From Parasitella parasitica (taxonomy: Eukaryota > Mucoromycota > Mucoromycetes > Mucorales > Mucoraceae): a stretch of DNA of 64,000 nucleotides. The stretch spans positions 132,068-196,067 of the forward strand of contig MU619288.1 of assembly GCA_025201805.1 (NCBI GenBank), written 5' to 3'. Shown one piece after another: positions 44,736 to 56,811 of the stretch (positions are counted from its first letter, which is position 1; every line of letters starts with the position of its first letter). Under the pieces are notes generated by a model. The model was not told where the DNA came from. It saw only the letters and a program-made list of their open reading frames with translations, and made no database searches. The position numbers and the translations under genes are program-made.

Positions 44736-47417
44736 ATGTCTAAACTGCTACTCGACAATGATGACAACGAACCATCCAGGATTCTCGAGAGAAATATATT
44801 AATAAACGAGAAAAATAATGCGAGAGACTCGTTTGTAAACGAAGTAGAAAAGTCAATTCACGAAGCTACGACAGATTTATCTTTAGGAAAAGCACTTCAC
44901 CTTTTACTTCATGTGCATGGTCAAGTGTTTGACAAAGCTGTTTTATCAATACAAAATTCAACAGCGGAAGAACTTGCGATAAAAGTAACAGAATGTAAGT
45001 ATGGGTATTCAGATATCTGGTATGATCATTGATGTAATACACTAGCTCTTATTGTAAAGGCCATCATATCCATCCAAAATTATATTTCACCAGACATTTC
45101 AGTACTATTCAAGCAAATTTATGATTCACTCAAAAACAAATTTATCAAACAAAAGCCTAACGAGGAAGCTATGCGCATTGTCTGTTTTTTCGCATTGCAC
45201 TCAAACACTTGCCAGGCTCAGGTACAACAGTTCTTGAGAAATGAGTTGAGAAAACCAGACAAAAAGGATCAGCTGGCAGTAGTAATCTTGCTGCAATTTT
45301 TTTTGAAAAACTACGCCAAGTCCATGGACAAGGCACTTTTGGTGCTTTATACCCCTCTAGTAGAATTAGTCGAAATGCGATCAGATCAACCCACACTCTT
45401 GGGATTTTCAGCATGCGAATTAGCGTTGCAGTGTACTCGAAAAGCATTGACGGCAACACCAGTTACAATGTCAAAAGTGGCAACAACAAATAAAATAATG
45501 GAAATCGAAGCATATGAATCAGTTGATAGGCCATCGGAAGTTTGGGATGGGCTTCACAAGATTCTGGATGTATTAGAAAAGGTATAAATTGCAAAAAAAA
45601 AAAAAAAATATTTGCTTAAAAATAGATGAAAATGACAGGCAATTTTGCATTCTATTTAGTGGCAAGCTTTGAAAACAAAATTCGAAATGGCAGCTTATAG
45701 GGAATTGCGTGGTCTGATAGGAAGCAATACTACAGAATGGAATGTTATTTTGAAATATATTACACCTAAAGCCATATTGTCAGAAAAGCCAATATCAACG
45801 AAAAGACAAAAACAAATCTTATCAGACTCTGACGCTAGTAGTAACGCACAACTGTTGCTCTTAACATTGCTTCAAAAAGGCCACTGGATTGATTTGTATG
45901 GAGAAGGGCGAAGCATTACCACCACATCGGTAGAGCAAGATGAAATCAAATCTCTCATTCAACAAACATACATATCATCAATGCAATTGAAACATCTTAT
46001 ACCACAGCTTGCGATAACATTACCTCACCTTTTCCCTTGCTCATTTGTATTAGACAGTGAATTGATGCAGAGTATTATAGACCAGATAGTAAGCCCCTCA
46101 GATGAAATGTTCAAAAATCTAGCAACAATGATAATGAATCGACCAGAACCATCTGTTTGCTATTTAGTAATGCAAACTGTACAACAAACTCACCAACACA
46201 AATTTACGTACAACATGTTATGTCATCTAATAGCTGGAGAACCAGATCAGATTGTACCTATCTTACAAGAAGAATTGCTACTTGTTGTCAAGCATAGCGA
46301 TCAAGCTTGTGAATTGCTGTTGAAATGCATGGATTTTACAGGTATTAAGGGCAATGTGCACCATTTATTGAAATCAGCTGAAACGTAGTATGTCCAGATC
46401 TCCCTAAACTTATTCGAAAATTAATGAAGTTATCGAATGTGGAGGACCAAAGAGAAAAAATGATATACACGGCACTTATAGCCAAAGCCTTGTTAAAAGC
46501 AGATTGGGCTAGTAGTAGCATATTGAACTACGTGGACTTGGTTCGTGAATTCAAGTTTTACAAAGGCTTTGTGACAATTGATGCAAAGATGCATCCTAAA
46601 ACACCTGGAGACATCCCACCACTGTATCCAACAATTGAAGTGACCCAAAAATTTACAGATGACCAAGTAGAGGCTATCAGTAAATCGCTTATGATTCCTT
46701 TGCAACTCTGGAGTGCACAAGTTGGTGAGCAAGATTTCACGTTAGCAGTACGACAACTTGTACAATATAGCTATGGCATCCCAAAAGATGGTACTTGGAT
46801 AGAAGCATGGAAGCAGCTTTCTTTTGCATTCGAGAATAACCATCATCTTGTATGGCCTGTTATAGAGACATGCACGGATATTTTGAAAGAGCAGATCAGG
46901 TTCTATGACACACCACAGCTTGTTGTCACGACCATTAATTTTTCCTTGTAGTATAAATCAAGATGTTGTAAGGCAGACTGCAAATATCAAAGAAAGTGTC
47001 TTATTCTTCAGATTAAGTCCAATGTTAATTTTGCAAGTAAGAAGCCTATATTATCATGTCGTTTATAGATGCACACTAATATTCTCGGCGCTAAGACTAT
47101 ACCCAAAAATGCGTTTGCCCCCGTTTTGCTACCCGAAAGTTACGTGAATTTCATTGCTGACAAGCTGAGAAAAATTGGAATCAGTAAAAGTATGCTTAAA
47201 ATAACCCAACGACAAGATACACACACTCCTACTTGTATCCAATTAATGGAGGAGCTATTACAAAGGTAAAGTACAAGGTCAAGCATCCTAACATCAATTA
47301 TAATAACCAGCCTGTACATATTCATTAAGATCTATTGAAGTGGGTGATCTGGGCCAGGGTATCCAGAATCCAACTGATTTCAGTATTGTTTTACTGGTTA
47401 AATTATTCTGTGTGTAA
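44736..47417 (+). CDS. Large helical-repeat protein, family not recognised
   Basis: Proposed exons 44736-44994, 45046-45581, 45660-46341, 46389-46899, 46952-47036, 47069-47265 and 47330-47417 give 785 aa, in frame throughout with consensus GT-AG sites. The start ATG at 44736 gives MSKLLLDNDDNEPSRILERN. The text is almost entirely amphipathic helices, as in HEAT/ARM-type scaffolds: KALHLLLHVHGQVFDKAVLS, KALLVLYTPLVELVEMRSDQ, LLGFSACELALQCTRKALTA, MQLKHLIPQLAITLPHLFPC, QACELLLKCMDF and EAISKSLMIPLQLWSAQVGE. No catalytic or metal-binding motif and no membrane segment are seen. Size and texture recall subunits of nuclear complexes (Integrator, Mediator, Fanconi-type), but I could not match a conserved signature, so no function is given. 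Base composition and conserved-looking frames make it a real gene. Confidence 0.72.
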
Positions 47418-48231
47418 TTAATTTTAATATATGGCTTTTACATTGTAATGCAAATAAAGGATAATCATCACATAGTCGAAGGGAAAAACCAAGCTAATTA
47501 AATTTGCTAGAGGCTAATGTCGTAGCAAAATCTGAAGGCTCGCAGCAGTAATATATTTAAAAATAAATTATCTGGGAGAGTGCTTCTTTGTGAGGGATGA
47601 TACAGTATAACTTGCCTTGATGACATTATGAAATAAATATGCATATCACTCGTTTAGGGCCTTGATAATATCCAAAATGCCATAATAGATTCAAATGTTA
47701 ATAAATCTCAAGCTAATTGGCTTTAGACAGTGTTTACATTTAGTAAATTATATCAGACAGCAATGTTAGCTATTAGGAATCCCAACCGTTGCCATTAGCA
47801 CATTAAACCTTTCTACCAATCACACCTTCCCGCTATAGGTCATTGTCATGTATACATATAATCATAGCATATTATCTCGTATCCTCAAAGCACTGCTGAA
47901 CACCTCTTTTTGTTAAAAATCAAGTTATGCTCAAATAGCCCTGATTGCGCTTGTTTCAGCCAAGGGAAAATTAATCGATACTTTGGCTCTTTATCAAAGT
48001 CTATTGGCAATTTTTGCATCAAAATCTGTGTTAATAGTAAGCTATCCCAAAAACTTTACACAAGCATATCATGCGTGCAAAGGGTGCATTATTGTCCAGG
48101 AAAAGGGCTCAAAGAGCATTACCTCAATTTCTTTGTGTGATTTTACCACTTGATGAATCAATGATTAATACTTTACATACAATTTTATTAAAATCTAACA
48201 GGAATGGATCAATGAAAAAAAAACCAGAAAT
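47418..48231. other. Intergenic, no gene seen
   Basis: About 0.8 kb between convergent genes. Short plus-strand frames at 47910-48295 look unsupported. AT-rich. Confidence 0.5.
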
Positions 48232-49088
48232 TTACAGAGTAATCTCGCCTTCAACAGCTCTCGGTTCCAAACCCAAGCCATTCAGACATTTATAATATCT
48301 ATTAGCGTCTTTCGATTTGAGGTATTTCAAAAGCTTTGCACGTTGATGAACCATGTTGCGCAATTGCTTGTAATTGTGCTTGTCTTTACGGTGCTGATGC
48401 AAATGAGAGTTCAAGTTGTGAATACGAACAGTTAAAATAGCAGCTAAATAAAAAAGTAAGTATTCATACATGAAAAAAAAAAAAGAGATCAACCATATTT
48501 CTACCTTGTACTTCAGGGCTGCCCGTATCTCCTTCCTTTCGCTTGAACCAGTCAATAGCTTGGTGAACATTCCAAATTTGAACACTCTTTGCATTACCGT
48601 TTTGAAGACTGACAATCTTTTGCAAAGCTTCTATCTTTTGTTGTTCTGCCTTTAATGCTTCCTCCATGCCATCGACAGCCGCTATATGGTTAGTTTCCAC
48701 CATCTTTTTGGGAGTCTCCTCAAACAAAAATCGTTCATCTTTTTTCGACAAAAAGTGTTGAAATCCGCTGCTTTGATCAGCATAGGCACTGGCAGGTGTA
48801 TGTAAACTGTTGAAAAAAGGCGCAGGCTTTGAGACAATAAATGAGGGCTTTGTGCGTTCAAACTCTGCTACTTTGGCAGCACGTTTAGCGAGATTCTCCT
48901 TTTTGATTTGCTTGGGATGTTTCTTTGCAAAAGCTGCAGCTGACCCATGGAATTCTTGATGCTGAAAAAGACGACTGGGGGTCTTGAGAGCTACATTTGA
49001 TACTTTGAATGAGCAAGATTTAGATGAGAAAATTATTCAATTGAGCCATACCATGACGTCCAGATGAAAAGCTTAAGCGACTCAACAT
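48232..49088 (-). CDS. Mitochondrial small-subunit ribosomal protein uS15m
   Basis: Minus-strand exons 49088-49052, 49002-48505 and 48443-48232 give 248 aa. The N-terminus MLSRLSFSSGRHVSNVALKT is Ser/Arg-rich without acidic residues, a typical mitochondrial presequence. A charged, species-variable middle (AAFAKKHPKQIKKENLAKRA) follows. The C-terminal third is the S15 domain: WFKRKEGDTGSPEVQAAILT, VRIHNLNSHLHQHRKDKHNY and KQLRNMVHQRAKLLKYLKSK, with the universal DTGSPEVQ and the HRKD..N rRNA-binding loop. uS15 binds the central domain of small-subunit rRNA early in assembly. Fungal mitochondrial members (yeast Mrps28 type) have similar long N-terminal extensions. The third intron boundary falls inside VQ|AAI, and all junctions keep frame. 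Confidence 0.94.
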
Positions 49089-49510
49089 GATGATATTATT
49101 GTCAAAAAGAGAACAGCTTGACCAAACCCTAGAAGATTTTGCTGCTCGTTTTGCCAGGATCGTGACTGGATTGACATTGCAAGCTGCTACAAAACCTCCG
49201 TCAAAGATGCAACTTTAGCATTTGTACCTTTATAAACCATCAATCCCCACAATGTGGTATGATGGTATGCGACCAGAATAAAATAAATTTCCTTGATATG
49301 ATTGTATCTTTATCTCTTTTCCTTGTCGTAAGGAAAAAAAGAAAGTCTTTATGTTGTTATTTAATCAATTTCAAGTCAATGTATTCATTTTGACAGTTCT
49401 GGTGCTGGTAAATATTGAAGTCCGGTGGTGCAAGCAAATAATGATCATATGTCTTTTCTTTTTTCCAGTCATTTTCTTTTGCAAATTGCCTTGGCATTGC
49501 AGCACACAAC
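49089..49510. other. Divergent promoter between uS15m and the exopolyphosphatase gene
   Basis: A 422-bp spacer between two divergent start codons. It holds a CT-rich part near 49310-49320 and another before the plus-strand ATG (around 49450-49490). No site is assigned. Confidence 0.5.
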
Positions 49511-50673
49511 ATGAGTCAACTGGAGGTATATCTTGACCACGTACATCAAGAATTGCAAGTCAATAGCACAGCCAAGAAAGTAATTGTCACAGGCAATGAT
49601 TCTGCAGGTAATTTGAAGTGTGTTCTCAGCGCTAGTCATCCATTCTAAAATCAACTTGAAACCATAAAGATCTCGATTCTATCATTTCTGCACTGTTATT
49701 TGCTTATTTGAGCAGCAAGCAGGATGAAACAACATTGTACATACCGCTTGTCAAGGTGCCCAAAGCAGATTTAGCTCTTCGGCCTGAATTAGCCCATGTA
49801 ATGGGTCTCGTTCATCTTGATCACCAAAAGCTTTTGTGCATTGATGAGCTCACATTGGACGCTGATGCATCAGTAGTGCTGGTTGATCACAATCATCTCA
49901 CGCCTCCACTTGCTCAATACGATGATCGGGTAATTGGTGTTTTGGACCATCATGTGGATGAGCATTTCTATCAATCAGCACCTCTGCGTCGCGTGGAAAT
50001 GGTGGGATCCTGCGTTACTTTAGTATTGGATCACTTTCCAGACTATCTTTGGACTAACAACACAGAGATAGCTCAGCTAGCTCTGGGGCCGCTGTTAATA
50101 GATACGGTCAATTTGAAATGGGAGCTGGGCAGGACGACTGAACTGGATGTCGCGGTCTATCACAAGCTGATTGAAGCATTATACGGTGTTCAGTCGACCT
50201 CAACGACTTTGCTCACAGACGATTATTTTAAATCCATCGAAAAAGTCAAATCTCGGGTAGATACCATGTCGAGCTACGACATTTTGAGAAGGGATTACAA
50301 AGAATTCGTAGTCGATGGATATCGCATTGGAACAAGTGCAGTAACATGGCATTTTAGAGCTTGGGCAGAAAGAGATAGCGCACAGGCAATCAAACAGGCA
50401 GCCATTGACTACGCAGATAAGCGTCAGTTAGACATGGAAGTTATCTTTACTGCTTTTGATCATGATGGCGATTATCGTCGTCAATTGGCTGTTTTCGTCA
50501 TACAGCCCAAATTACAAAGAGTTCAAAACAATTTGGAAAAGAATCTCGATATTCAATTGACGCCTATCAAGGAGTTTGAGGCTACAGGCTTTTACGATCA
50601 AGGCAACATTCGGATGTCGCGAAAGCAAGTATGGCCCTTGTTGAAACAGTTGATTGAACAGCCTCCAGAGTAG
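49511..50673 (+). CDS. DHH-family exopolyphosphatase (Ppx1-like)
   Basis: Exons 49511-49607 and 49670-50673 give 366 aa. The protein belongs to the DHH/DHHA2 phosphoesterases (yeast Ppx1, animal Prune). Metal-binding motifs in order are VTGNDSADLDSIISALL (motif with D-x-D-S), VVLVDHNHL, VIGVLDHHVDEH (the DHH motif) and GPLLIDTVNLKW. The C-terminal DHHA2 part carries RRDYKEFVVDGYRIGTSAVT and the arginine-containing segment near RVQNNLEKNL. Such enzymes remove terminal phosphate from inorganic polyphosphate using Mn or Mg. A cytosolic location is likely, since no targeting signal is seen. The first intron splits the DSAD motif at GCA G|AT, a conserved kind of position that supports the model. 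It is divergent from uS15m. Confidence 0.94.
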
Positions 50674-50836
50674 AGGAACGGTTGATTGTAGCCAATCAGA
50701 CAGCAGATCTTGGCAAACGTGATATTTACAGAGAACTCTTTGAGCTCTTCCTCTGTTTCCTTTTAGTAAAACGGAAAGGTTAAAATGAGGGTGACAAGAG
50801 AATAAATTATTGTACAATCTTTTTTCCTTTTTTCTC

Positions 50837-51859
50837 ATGTTGACAAAGCATTTCAAATTTTCGTTTGTTGGCAAAGCCAAAAAACATGGCTCAAAGAGCC
50901 CTGATTTCATGTCACATTTACCGCAGGAATTGTTGCAGTGTATCTATCAACATCTCGACGCTCAAGACATTCACGCTTTCAACCAAACATGCCGCTCTTT
51001 CCATAGAGTAGGAATGCAGCCATCATCCAAAGCGGCTTGGATAGTGACTCAAAACGGCGTAAGATTTGCTCTCTATTATGCATTGCTTGCTGTACCTCAA
51101 CACTGTCATGGCGATTTCCTGCACATGTTGTTTAGTCGAGGGGCTGTTGTACCACGCCATGTGTTGCAGCGCTTAATCCAGGTCTACCTAAAACCTATCG
51201 AAAAACGTCGTCGTCGCTCTAGTTTTGATACATTTGATTTGGACACTTTCTTTGCTCAGCAGGTACAGTCGTTGTCATTTGATGGCTATGCAACTATCCT
51301 TCAAAGGGGCCACCAGCTTTACGGCAATGATTTTGATTTGCAAGCAAACTATCATGACCCCATTTCCATCTCTTTAAATACTACGTGGTATTTCCCTGCC
51401 CCTGCTCCTGCTGACACCAATTTGAGACCATTACTAAAACTGGCTCAAACGGAGCCCACCAAATTTGCTCTGGTGAATCCCGTGTTTACCTTTGATCCAG
51501 TTGCACGCGCATCGCTTTGGGAAGCTACCCTGTTGATCTTATTCGACGAGGCTTTCAGAACTACTCCCCTTACTCCAGACAGACAGGCTCAATTACTCAG
51601 TTTGCCATTGTCCAGTCAAGTGCGCTTGGTTGGCGGCTTGACAGATCAACAGTTATTTTGTCAGGTGTTTGCTAATTTTTTCACCAAATATCCCATTGGC
51701 TACTGTCCATCAAGAACCATGTGCAAACTACTGGAACTTCTCTGGCAATACGTGAAACCCTCCTTCAACATTGACGTTGCGCTAGAACATATGGTTCATG
51801 CAAATCTAGGTCGCTCTGATACTATTGATTCCGTTGACAAATTTTTAAAGCAAAAGTAA
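50837..51859 (+). CDS. F-box protein
   Basis: A single exon of 340 aa beginning at the first ATG, MLTKHFKFSFVGKAKKHGSK. An in-frame upstream TTG is not needed. An F-box lies at about residues 25-65: HLPQELLQCIYQHLDAQDIH and AFNQTCRSFHRVG. The F-box binds Skp1 and makes the protein a substrate receptor of SCF ubiquitin ligases. The remaining 270 residues show no WD40, LRR or Kelch repeats. They are mostly helical, with a basic patch KRRRRSS (about 125). The substrate is unknown. It begins only 160 bp after the exopolyphosphatase stop, on the same strand. Confidence 0.85.
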   Translation: MLTKHFKFSFVGKAKKHGSKSPDFMSHLPQELLQCIYQHLDAQDIHAFNQTCRSFHRVGMQPSSKAAWIVTQNGVRFALYYALLAVPQHCHGDFLHMLFSRGAVVPRHVLQRLIQVYLKPIEKRRRRSSFDTFDLDTFFAQQVQSLSFDGYATILQRGHQLYGNDFDLQANYHDPISISLNTTWYFPAPAPADTNLRPLLKLAQTEPTKFALVNPVFTFDPVARASLWEATLLILFDEAFRTTPLTPDRQAQLLSLPLSSQVRLVGGLTDQQLFCQVFANFFTKYPIGYCPSRTMCKLLELLWQYVKPSFNIDVALEHMVHANLGRSDTIDSVDKFLKQK

Positions 51860-51917
51860 ACAGATTTCGTTATACCCGCCTCTCTCCCTCACTCCCGATT
51901 TGTAATATAGCTATTTT

Positions 51918-51973
51918 TAAAAAAAAAAAAAAAAAAAAACCACACACACAGATATACACACATACACACACAC
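51918..51973. repeat. Poly-A and (CA)n simple repeat
   Basis: A run of about 20 A residues is followed by CCACACACACAG and CACACATACACACACAC between the F-box gene and the convergent UBX gene. Confidence 0.9.
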
Positions 51974-51982
51974 TTGCTCTTT

Positions 51983-53600
51983 TTATTCCTCGTCTTCTGG
52001 ATCCGCATCATCTTCTACTACAAGTGCAGCGCTTGGCCATAAGCTTTTGATATCAATTAGTTTTTGTTGAGATGGCGGTAATTCCATTCGAGGATATGGA
52101 GTGTGCATTGTGAATTTATAAGCATGCGCATAGTCGCTTGGTGCCTCTACTTTTTCCTCCGCACAAGATCCATGCTCCTTCACCAACGGGTAAACCTCCA
52201 CAAATTGATATAAATCATCCACTGTTGCATTTTGGTCAAACTGACGGATAACTCTATCACCATCAGCCAAACGGAAGTTTAATCTAGCACAGTCTGATGT
52301 TGGTTCCTGTGGTAGATGAGAAAAGAGGTAGCGAATGTACTGTTGGCGCTTTTGTTCTTGTAATTCTGCCAATTGTTGCTGACGTATCTTCTCCTGCTCC
52401 ACTTCTTGCTGGCGTTGCTTTTCTTCTTCCACCAAGCGGGCCTTTTCCCGATCTTGTTTAAGAGATTCATTGAAAGCTGCATCCTGATCCACTATCAATT
52501 GACGCTCCATTTCACGATGTTGACGTTCATTCAAGAGTCGGTTTATGACAGCTCCATGGCGATCCATGGCTATATCAATCTGGCTAATGAGTTCCTCGGG
52601 ATGACATGTGCCTTCAATGCGTTCAATTACTGCCATTCTGGGTGCAGTGGTACCTTGAAGCGCAATCAATGCCATGAAGGGGTATGTAGAGGCGTTCAAT
52701 GTATTGCTGACTTTGTGTGCCTCGGCTTCACGAACGTTGCCAGCCCAAACAATAATCTTTTTGTCGCGGATGAAATTGACAAGACGCTCTGCGGTAAGTG
52801 TGTGTCTAAATTCAACGCAAAAATCAGCCAAAACTATCCACCCTGTTGTGTGATATATTGACAATTTTTTTTTTTTTTTTTTTTTTTTTTATTTTTACCT
52901 GCAGAATGTGTCTGTGTCGTCATGATCATCACTGTGTAAGAATACCATCATGAACCTTAAATCCTTGCGGGCCTTCTCTAACGCTTGAGAATAGCCTCCT
53001 CTAAAGAACTCGACATGATCTGAGCCATAATTCTGTTCAAACGCTTCTATAAACTCTACAGCCAGTACACGAGGGTCACGTTTCCTTTCTTGGATAGCAG
53101 GACGAGCCATTATGATGCGAGCTATGTTGGTATCAGAAAATATGTAAATAAAAGACGGGTGTGGAAACATTGACAATTTGTGTACATTACATGCAAGCGA
53201 CAATATTGACCAAGTGATGTTCCAAGCCATGCCAAAAGGCCATAGCAAGATAGAGAGCAATAATGATGGCCTCTTTCTAGTAGACGAACTTGCAGATGTT
53301 GCTGTCGAGCGTACTCCCGCAGCAGGCACAGTGTTGGCAACCTCCTGCTCCAATTCTTTACGTTTCTTTTCTTGGGAGCTGCTCTCATACACATGCTGGA
53401 TGGCTCTTTCCAAGTTCCAATCGTACTCTATCAGCTGGCCTAGCGCTTCCTCCAAGTCTTGTATTTGAGTGATAGTCTAGATTGGGTCGTTCTATATTAG
53501 TATGAATAGGGCCTTATTGCGGCATTCAGTGCTACAAACATACCTGATACTGGTTCAGTTTGTCTCGCTGTTCAGCGTTCAATGTATCTAGAGATACCAT
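51983..53600 (-). CDS. UBXD8/FAF2-like ERAD adaptor (UBA, membrane hairpin, UAS, UBX)
   Basis: Minus-strand exons 53600-53544, 53476-53191, 53121-52899 and 52805-51983 give 462 aa, close to human FAF2 (445). The order is a UBA-like N-terminus (LEEALGQLIEYDWNLERAIQ), a Ser-rich linker, a hydrophobic hairpin (SLLLSILLWPFGMAWNITWS, then ILSLA), a UAS thioredoxin-like domain (DPRVLAVEFIEAFEQNYGSD, FMMVFLHSDDHDDTDTFCR, IIVWAGNVREAEAHKVSNTL), a long Gln/Glu/Arg coiled coil, and a C-terminal UBX domain (ARLNFRLADGDRVIRQFDQN, TVDDLYQFVE). The family recruits Cdc48/p97 to the ER and lipid droplets for ER-associated degradation. The usual FPR loop of UBX domains is not evident. An upstream in-frame extension to 53720 exists, but MVSLDTLNAEQRDKLNQYQ is the better start. 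A 31-base T run lies in the last intron. Confidence 0.92.
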
Positions 53601-53840
53601 AGTGTGTACGTATATGTTTGCTGGACAAAAGGAAGAGGAAGAAAAGGAGAGTTTTGTAATCCGTGTAGATTTATAATGCCACGCATACTCAAGGCCAATT
53701 ACAGATGTGCTACATACCAAGAGAATCTATGAGCAGAAGGAAACGTCATCTCCCAGATTCTTGCAAATTCAAAACTCCCTCTCCCCCTCTTCGCCTGCTA
53801 CTACACTTGAAAATTTTTAATATTCTTGGATAACCTCAAC

Positions 53841-54301
53841 ATGGCCGAAGTAAAAGCTCCATCTGCAAACATTGGCTCTGTTGAAGAACCTCTTGATCTT
53901 GTTCGACTTTCGTTGGATGAACGTGTCTATGTCAAATTAAGAGGTGATCGTGAATTACGCGGAAAATTGAATGTAAGTCGAGCCATGCTTTGTCTCTTAA
54001 TAATGTGAATCCAACCTTTCTCAAGGCTTATGATGGTCATTTGAATATGGTCCTTGGCAACGTGGAAGAAACAATCACCATCGTAGATATCAATGAAGAA
54101 ACGTTGGAGGAAGTGATTAGAGTAGGTGCTTGCATTTCAAAATACCGTCTTTTTAGTTTAACAAATACTAGACTGTCAAGAGAAATTTCGACATGCTTTT
54201 TGTTCGTGGTGATGGTGTCATTTTGGTAAGTTTTGCTATATATCAAATGTTAGGATAGTGCTAATTGATTTACGTAGGTTTCTCCCCCCTCAAGAGCATA
54301 A
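53841..54301 (+). CDS. LSm3, U6 snRNA-associated Sm-like protein
   Basis: Exons 53841-53972, 54026-54121, 54172-54225 and 54278-54301 give 101 aa. The Sm1 motif is [40 protein letters not shown]. An LSm3-type insertion follows ([20 protein letters not shown]). The Sm2 motif is [15 protein letters not shown]. LSm3 is shared by the LSm1-7 ring (cytoplasmic mRNA decapping and decay) and the LSm2-8 ring (nuclear U6 snRNA binding). The ATG at 53841 gives [20 protein letters not shown]. The gene is 240 bp from the divergent UBXD8-like gene, so a shared promoter is likely. Confidence 0.96.
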
Positions 54302-55170
54302 AAAATCACAATTCTCAATTCTCAATTCCAAACCCACAGCAACATCACATGTATATTTATCAATCTGAATACACATTGAAGAAACAAACCATAACACACT
54401 ACCTACAGCAACCATAATATACGCGTTTTGTATTTTTCCTTCGTACATAAAAAGAAAAAAAAAACAAAACTATATACAGACATACTCAAATACAATCAAA
54501 TTTTGGCTTTCTATTTGAAGAAATGTGATGAAAAATGCCATTTCACATAGAGTTGGGGGAGGGGAAGGGGGCGTATTGGAAGAGAAGAGGATGCCAACAG
54601 AGGAGCATTGGCAGAGAAAATAGGTTTTAGAAGGCTGCACTGCAATAAAATCTGTTTAAATGGAGATTATCCTGCATTAGCATTCTTGCAGCGAATGAAT
54701 CGAGTTCCACTTCTTTGGACTGGAAACTAACAAGTTTTAGAATGTTACATACCTTCATATGGCCACTGATGTGGTCAACGATGGAAAATAGAATGTCAAT
54801 AAACATCAATACCTACAGGCATATTTGAAAAGCTGTTTGATTACATTGTGGAGAACTATCGCTATATGTAGAATTTTTCCATTATTCAATTAAGAGCTTA
54901 CATAATGAGCTCTGTCTATTAATCATCCAGCTACTGCTGAAACTAACATTGAAACTTTGCTCTGCATAGTAATCTCAGATTTATAAAATGCTATATTGAG
55001 TCAACTTTTTGCGCTATATTTTTTCTCATGAAATATGTGAATGTACATTAGTATCAAATAATGTGTACAATGGACTGCAAAATTCTTCGCATCGTCTGTT
55101 ACTAAGAGCCATATCTTGAGTAACTGCTTGGGAGAATTGGCAACAAGTTTTAGCAAGCGGCTACTTGATG
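54302..55170. other. Intergenic, no gene seen
   Basis: 3' flank of LSm3 and AT-rich DNA with a purine-rich stretch (GAGTTGGGGGAGGGGAAGGG, 54551-54570). Short minus-strand open stretches near 54640-54800 and 55001-55189 look coding-like in places but have no recognised motif. Confidence 0.45.
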
Positions 55171-56370
55171 CTACTTGATGTTCGTTCATCTCTCAAAAAT
55201 TTAGACGAGACCTTGACAGACATAGCAATAAACTTAGTACAATTGCCATTATTGTCATCATATTATCGCGCTGGTAAATGAGATCGACAGAACGCGTTTG
55301 GGGCTTTTTGAGTAATTATCAGTTGTACTGAAGTTATATTAGTAGCAGAAAAATACTCATCTGATGTTGGCATGCGCTAGAAATATCTGGATCAGCTTAT
55401 AGATCTATTCTACTATGAGATATGACCGAGAGCTAGCTCTTAAAATCCCAAAATATGCTAAAAACGTCGACTTTGAGCTTCGATATAGGCCGCTACAGCC
55501 ATGCTCTCCGCTTCAGACCAAGTGGGAATCAATGCTGGCATATAGGGAATTGTCCCTGGACCCATAGCTCAATTTTTTTTTTCACTTTGCAAATCGATGA
55601 AATTTACCCATTTTTTGCCTATACTACCACATCCAGATTTGTCAAAACTGCCTTATCCTCGATTTTGAACGCAAAAACGACATTTTTTACTATGGCAAGT
55701 ATTAGACGAAAATGACCGTGAAAGGTTACTCTTTGACTGGAAAGAGTAAAAATGCGCCCCAAATTAGCTTATAATTTAGCTTTCCTGTCAAATCTGCTTT
55801 TGAGGTTTTCTGTAGTATGCTTGTTCAAAAATGTTAGGAGAGTTACAAAACTAATACCGTCGTATAGAGCATCCAAAAACACATTAATCATAATAGACTG
55901 GCACGGGTGGTATACATAGTATTACAGGGAGATATCTTATCCCAAAAGAGTAAAAATATCTTCGATTGATCCAAATCGAGTTCCAGAAAGAAATGTCTTC
56001 TTTGTCGCAATTTACACTCCGCTTTCAGAAGAAACTTCGTTTATATCACTTTTGGGACAAAAGAATCAGTTTTGCAAAGCTATAATGCTTTCAAATCAAA
56101 TTTAAAACAATTAAAATAAGTTGAAGTAAATTAATGTGTTTCTTAGCTTTCTAATGATGGCACTTTTATGTCTGTACCTTACCTAACCGTTGCACGCTCC
56201 GATTTTGAAATTTTCTTGTTTGAAAGAATAGCTGCCTTCATCAGATGCCATTTAGTCAGTGCGAAAATCTGCTCTAAACTGTGCAAATTATGATATCGTA
56301 TGACACTTCATGGCTTGATGTATTAATTAGAAGTACTGGATCTTTTGTTTGAGAGAATTAAATAGTGTTC
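55171..56370 (+). repeat. 1.2-kb dispersed repeat, copy 2
   Basis: Second copy of the repeat at 17461-18630, same orientation, about 37.7 kb away. It begins with a doubled CTACTTGATG and carries about 30 extra bases near 55270-55300. It contains an 86-codon plus-strand frame (55455-55715, with ALRFRPSGNQCWHIGNCPW). The same text is present in copy 1. No target-site duplication or long TIR is obvious. Confidence 0.85.
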
Positions 56371-56811
56371 TCTAGTGGTTTTTGTCTTTTTTTGACAACA
56401 GCACACCAAAAACCAATTTACCATATTGCATTCATGTTAAATAGGAACAACAGTATCAACTGACACCACTGACTCCATTGACAATTATGCATCATACCAT
56501 ATGAGTTTAGAAGCTCGAGTGCCCTCAAGGTGTGCGCCAAGTATTACTCATCCCAAATAGACAATACATGGTTTAGGCGAATACCCTATCAAAAGCGCCA
56601 ATTGGCATTTAGTAACACTGTTCACACACACACGCATAAGCTTTTTTTATCCATAATTTGCAGTTGAAGTGGTTGACACGTGCTTTTTCTTTTTTTTTTC
56701 TTTTTAGATTTGGGCGTATATATAATTTACCACTTTATTATTACAAGCAAGATCCTCTTTTTTCATTCCTTTTCCGTACATCAACAAATAATTAAAAGAA
56801 AACAAAAAAAA
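56371..56811. other. Promoter side of the aldehyde dehydrogenase gene
   Basis: A 440-bp spacer containing a (CA)n run at 56623-56634 and a T-rich tract before the start codon (56685-56706). No other feature. Confidence 0.5.

Noticed and set aside
46381-46430. Apparent frameshift in the helical-protein gene near 46384
   Set aside because: A 47-nt intron (46342-46388, donor ACAG|gtatta, acceptor GTAG) restores the frame, so no mutation has to be assumed.
44736-47417. Naming the helical protein an Integrator, Mediator or Fanconi subunit
   Set aside because: Texture and size fit, but I could not identify a conserved signature of any of these, so naming it would be a guess.
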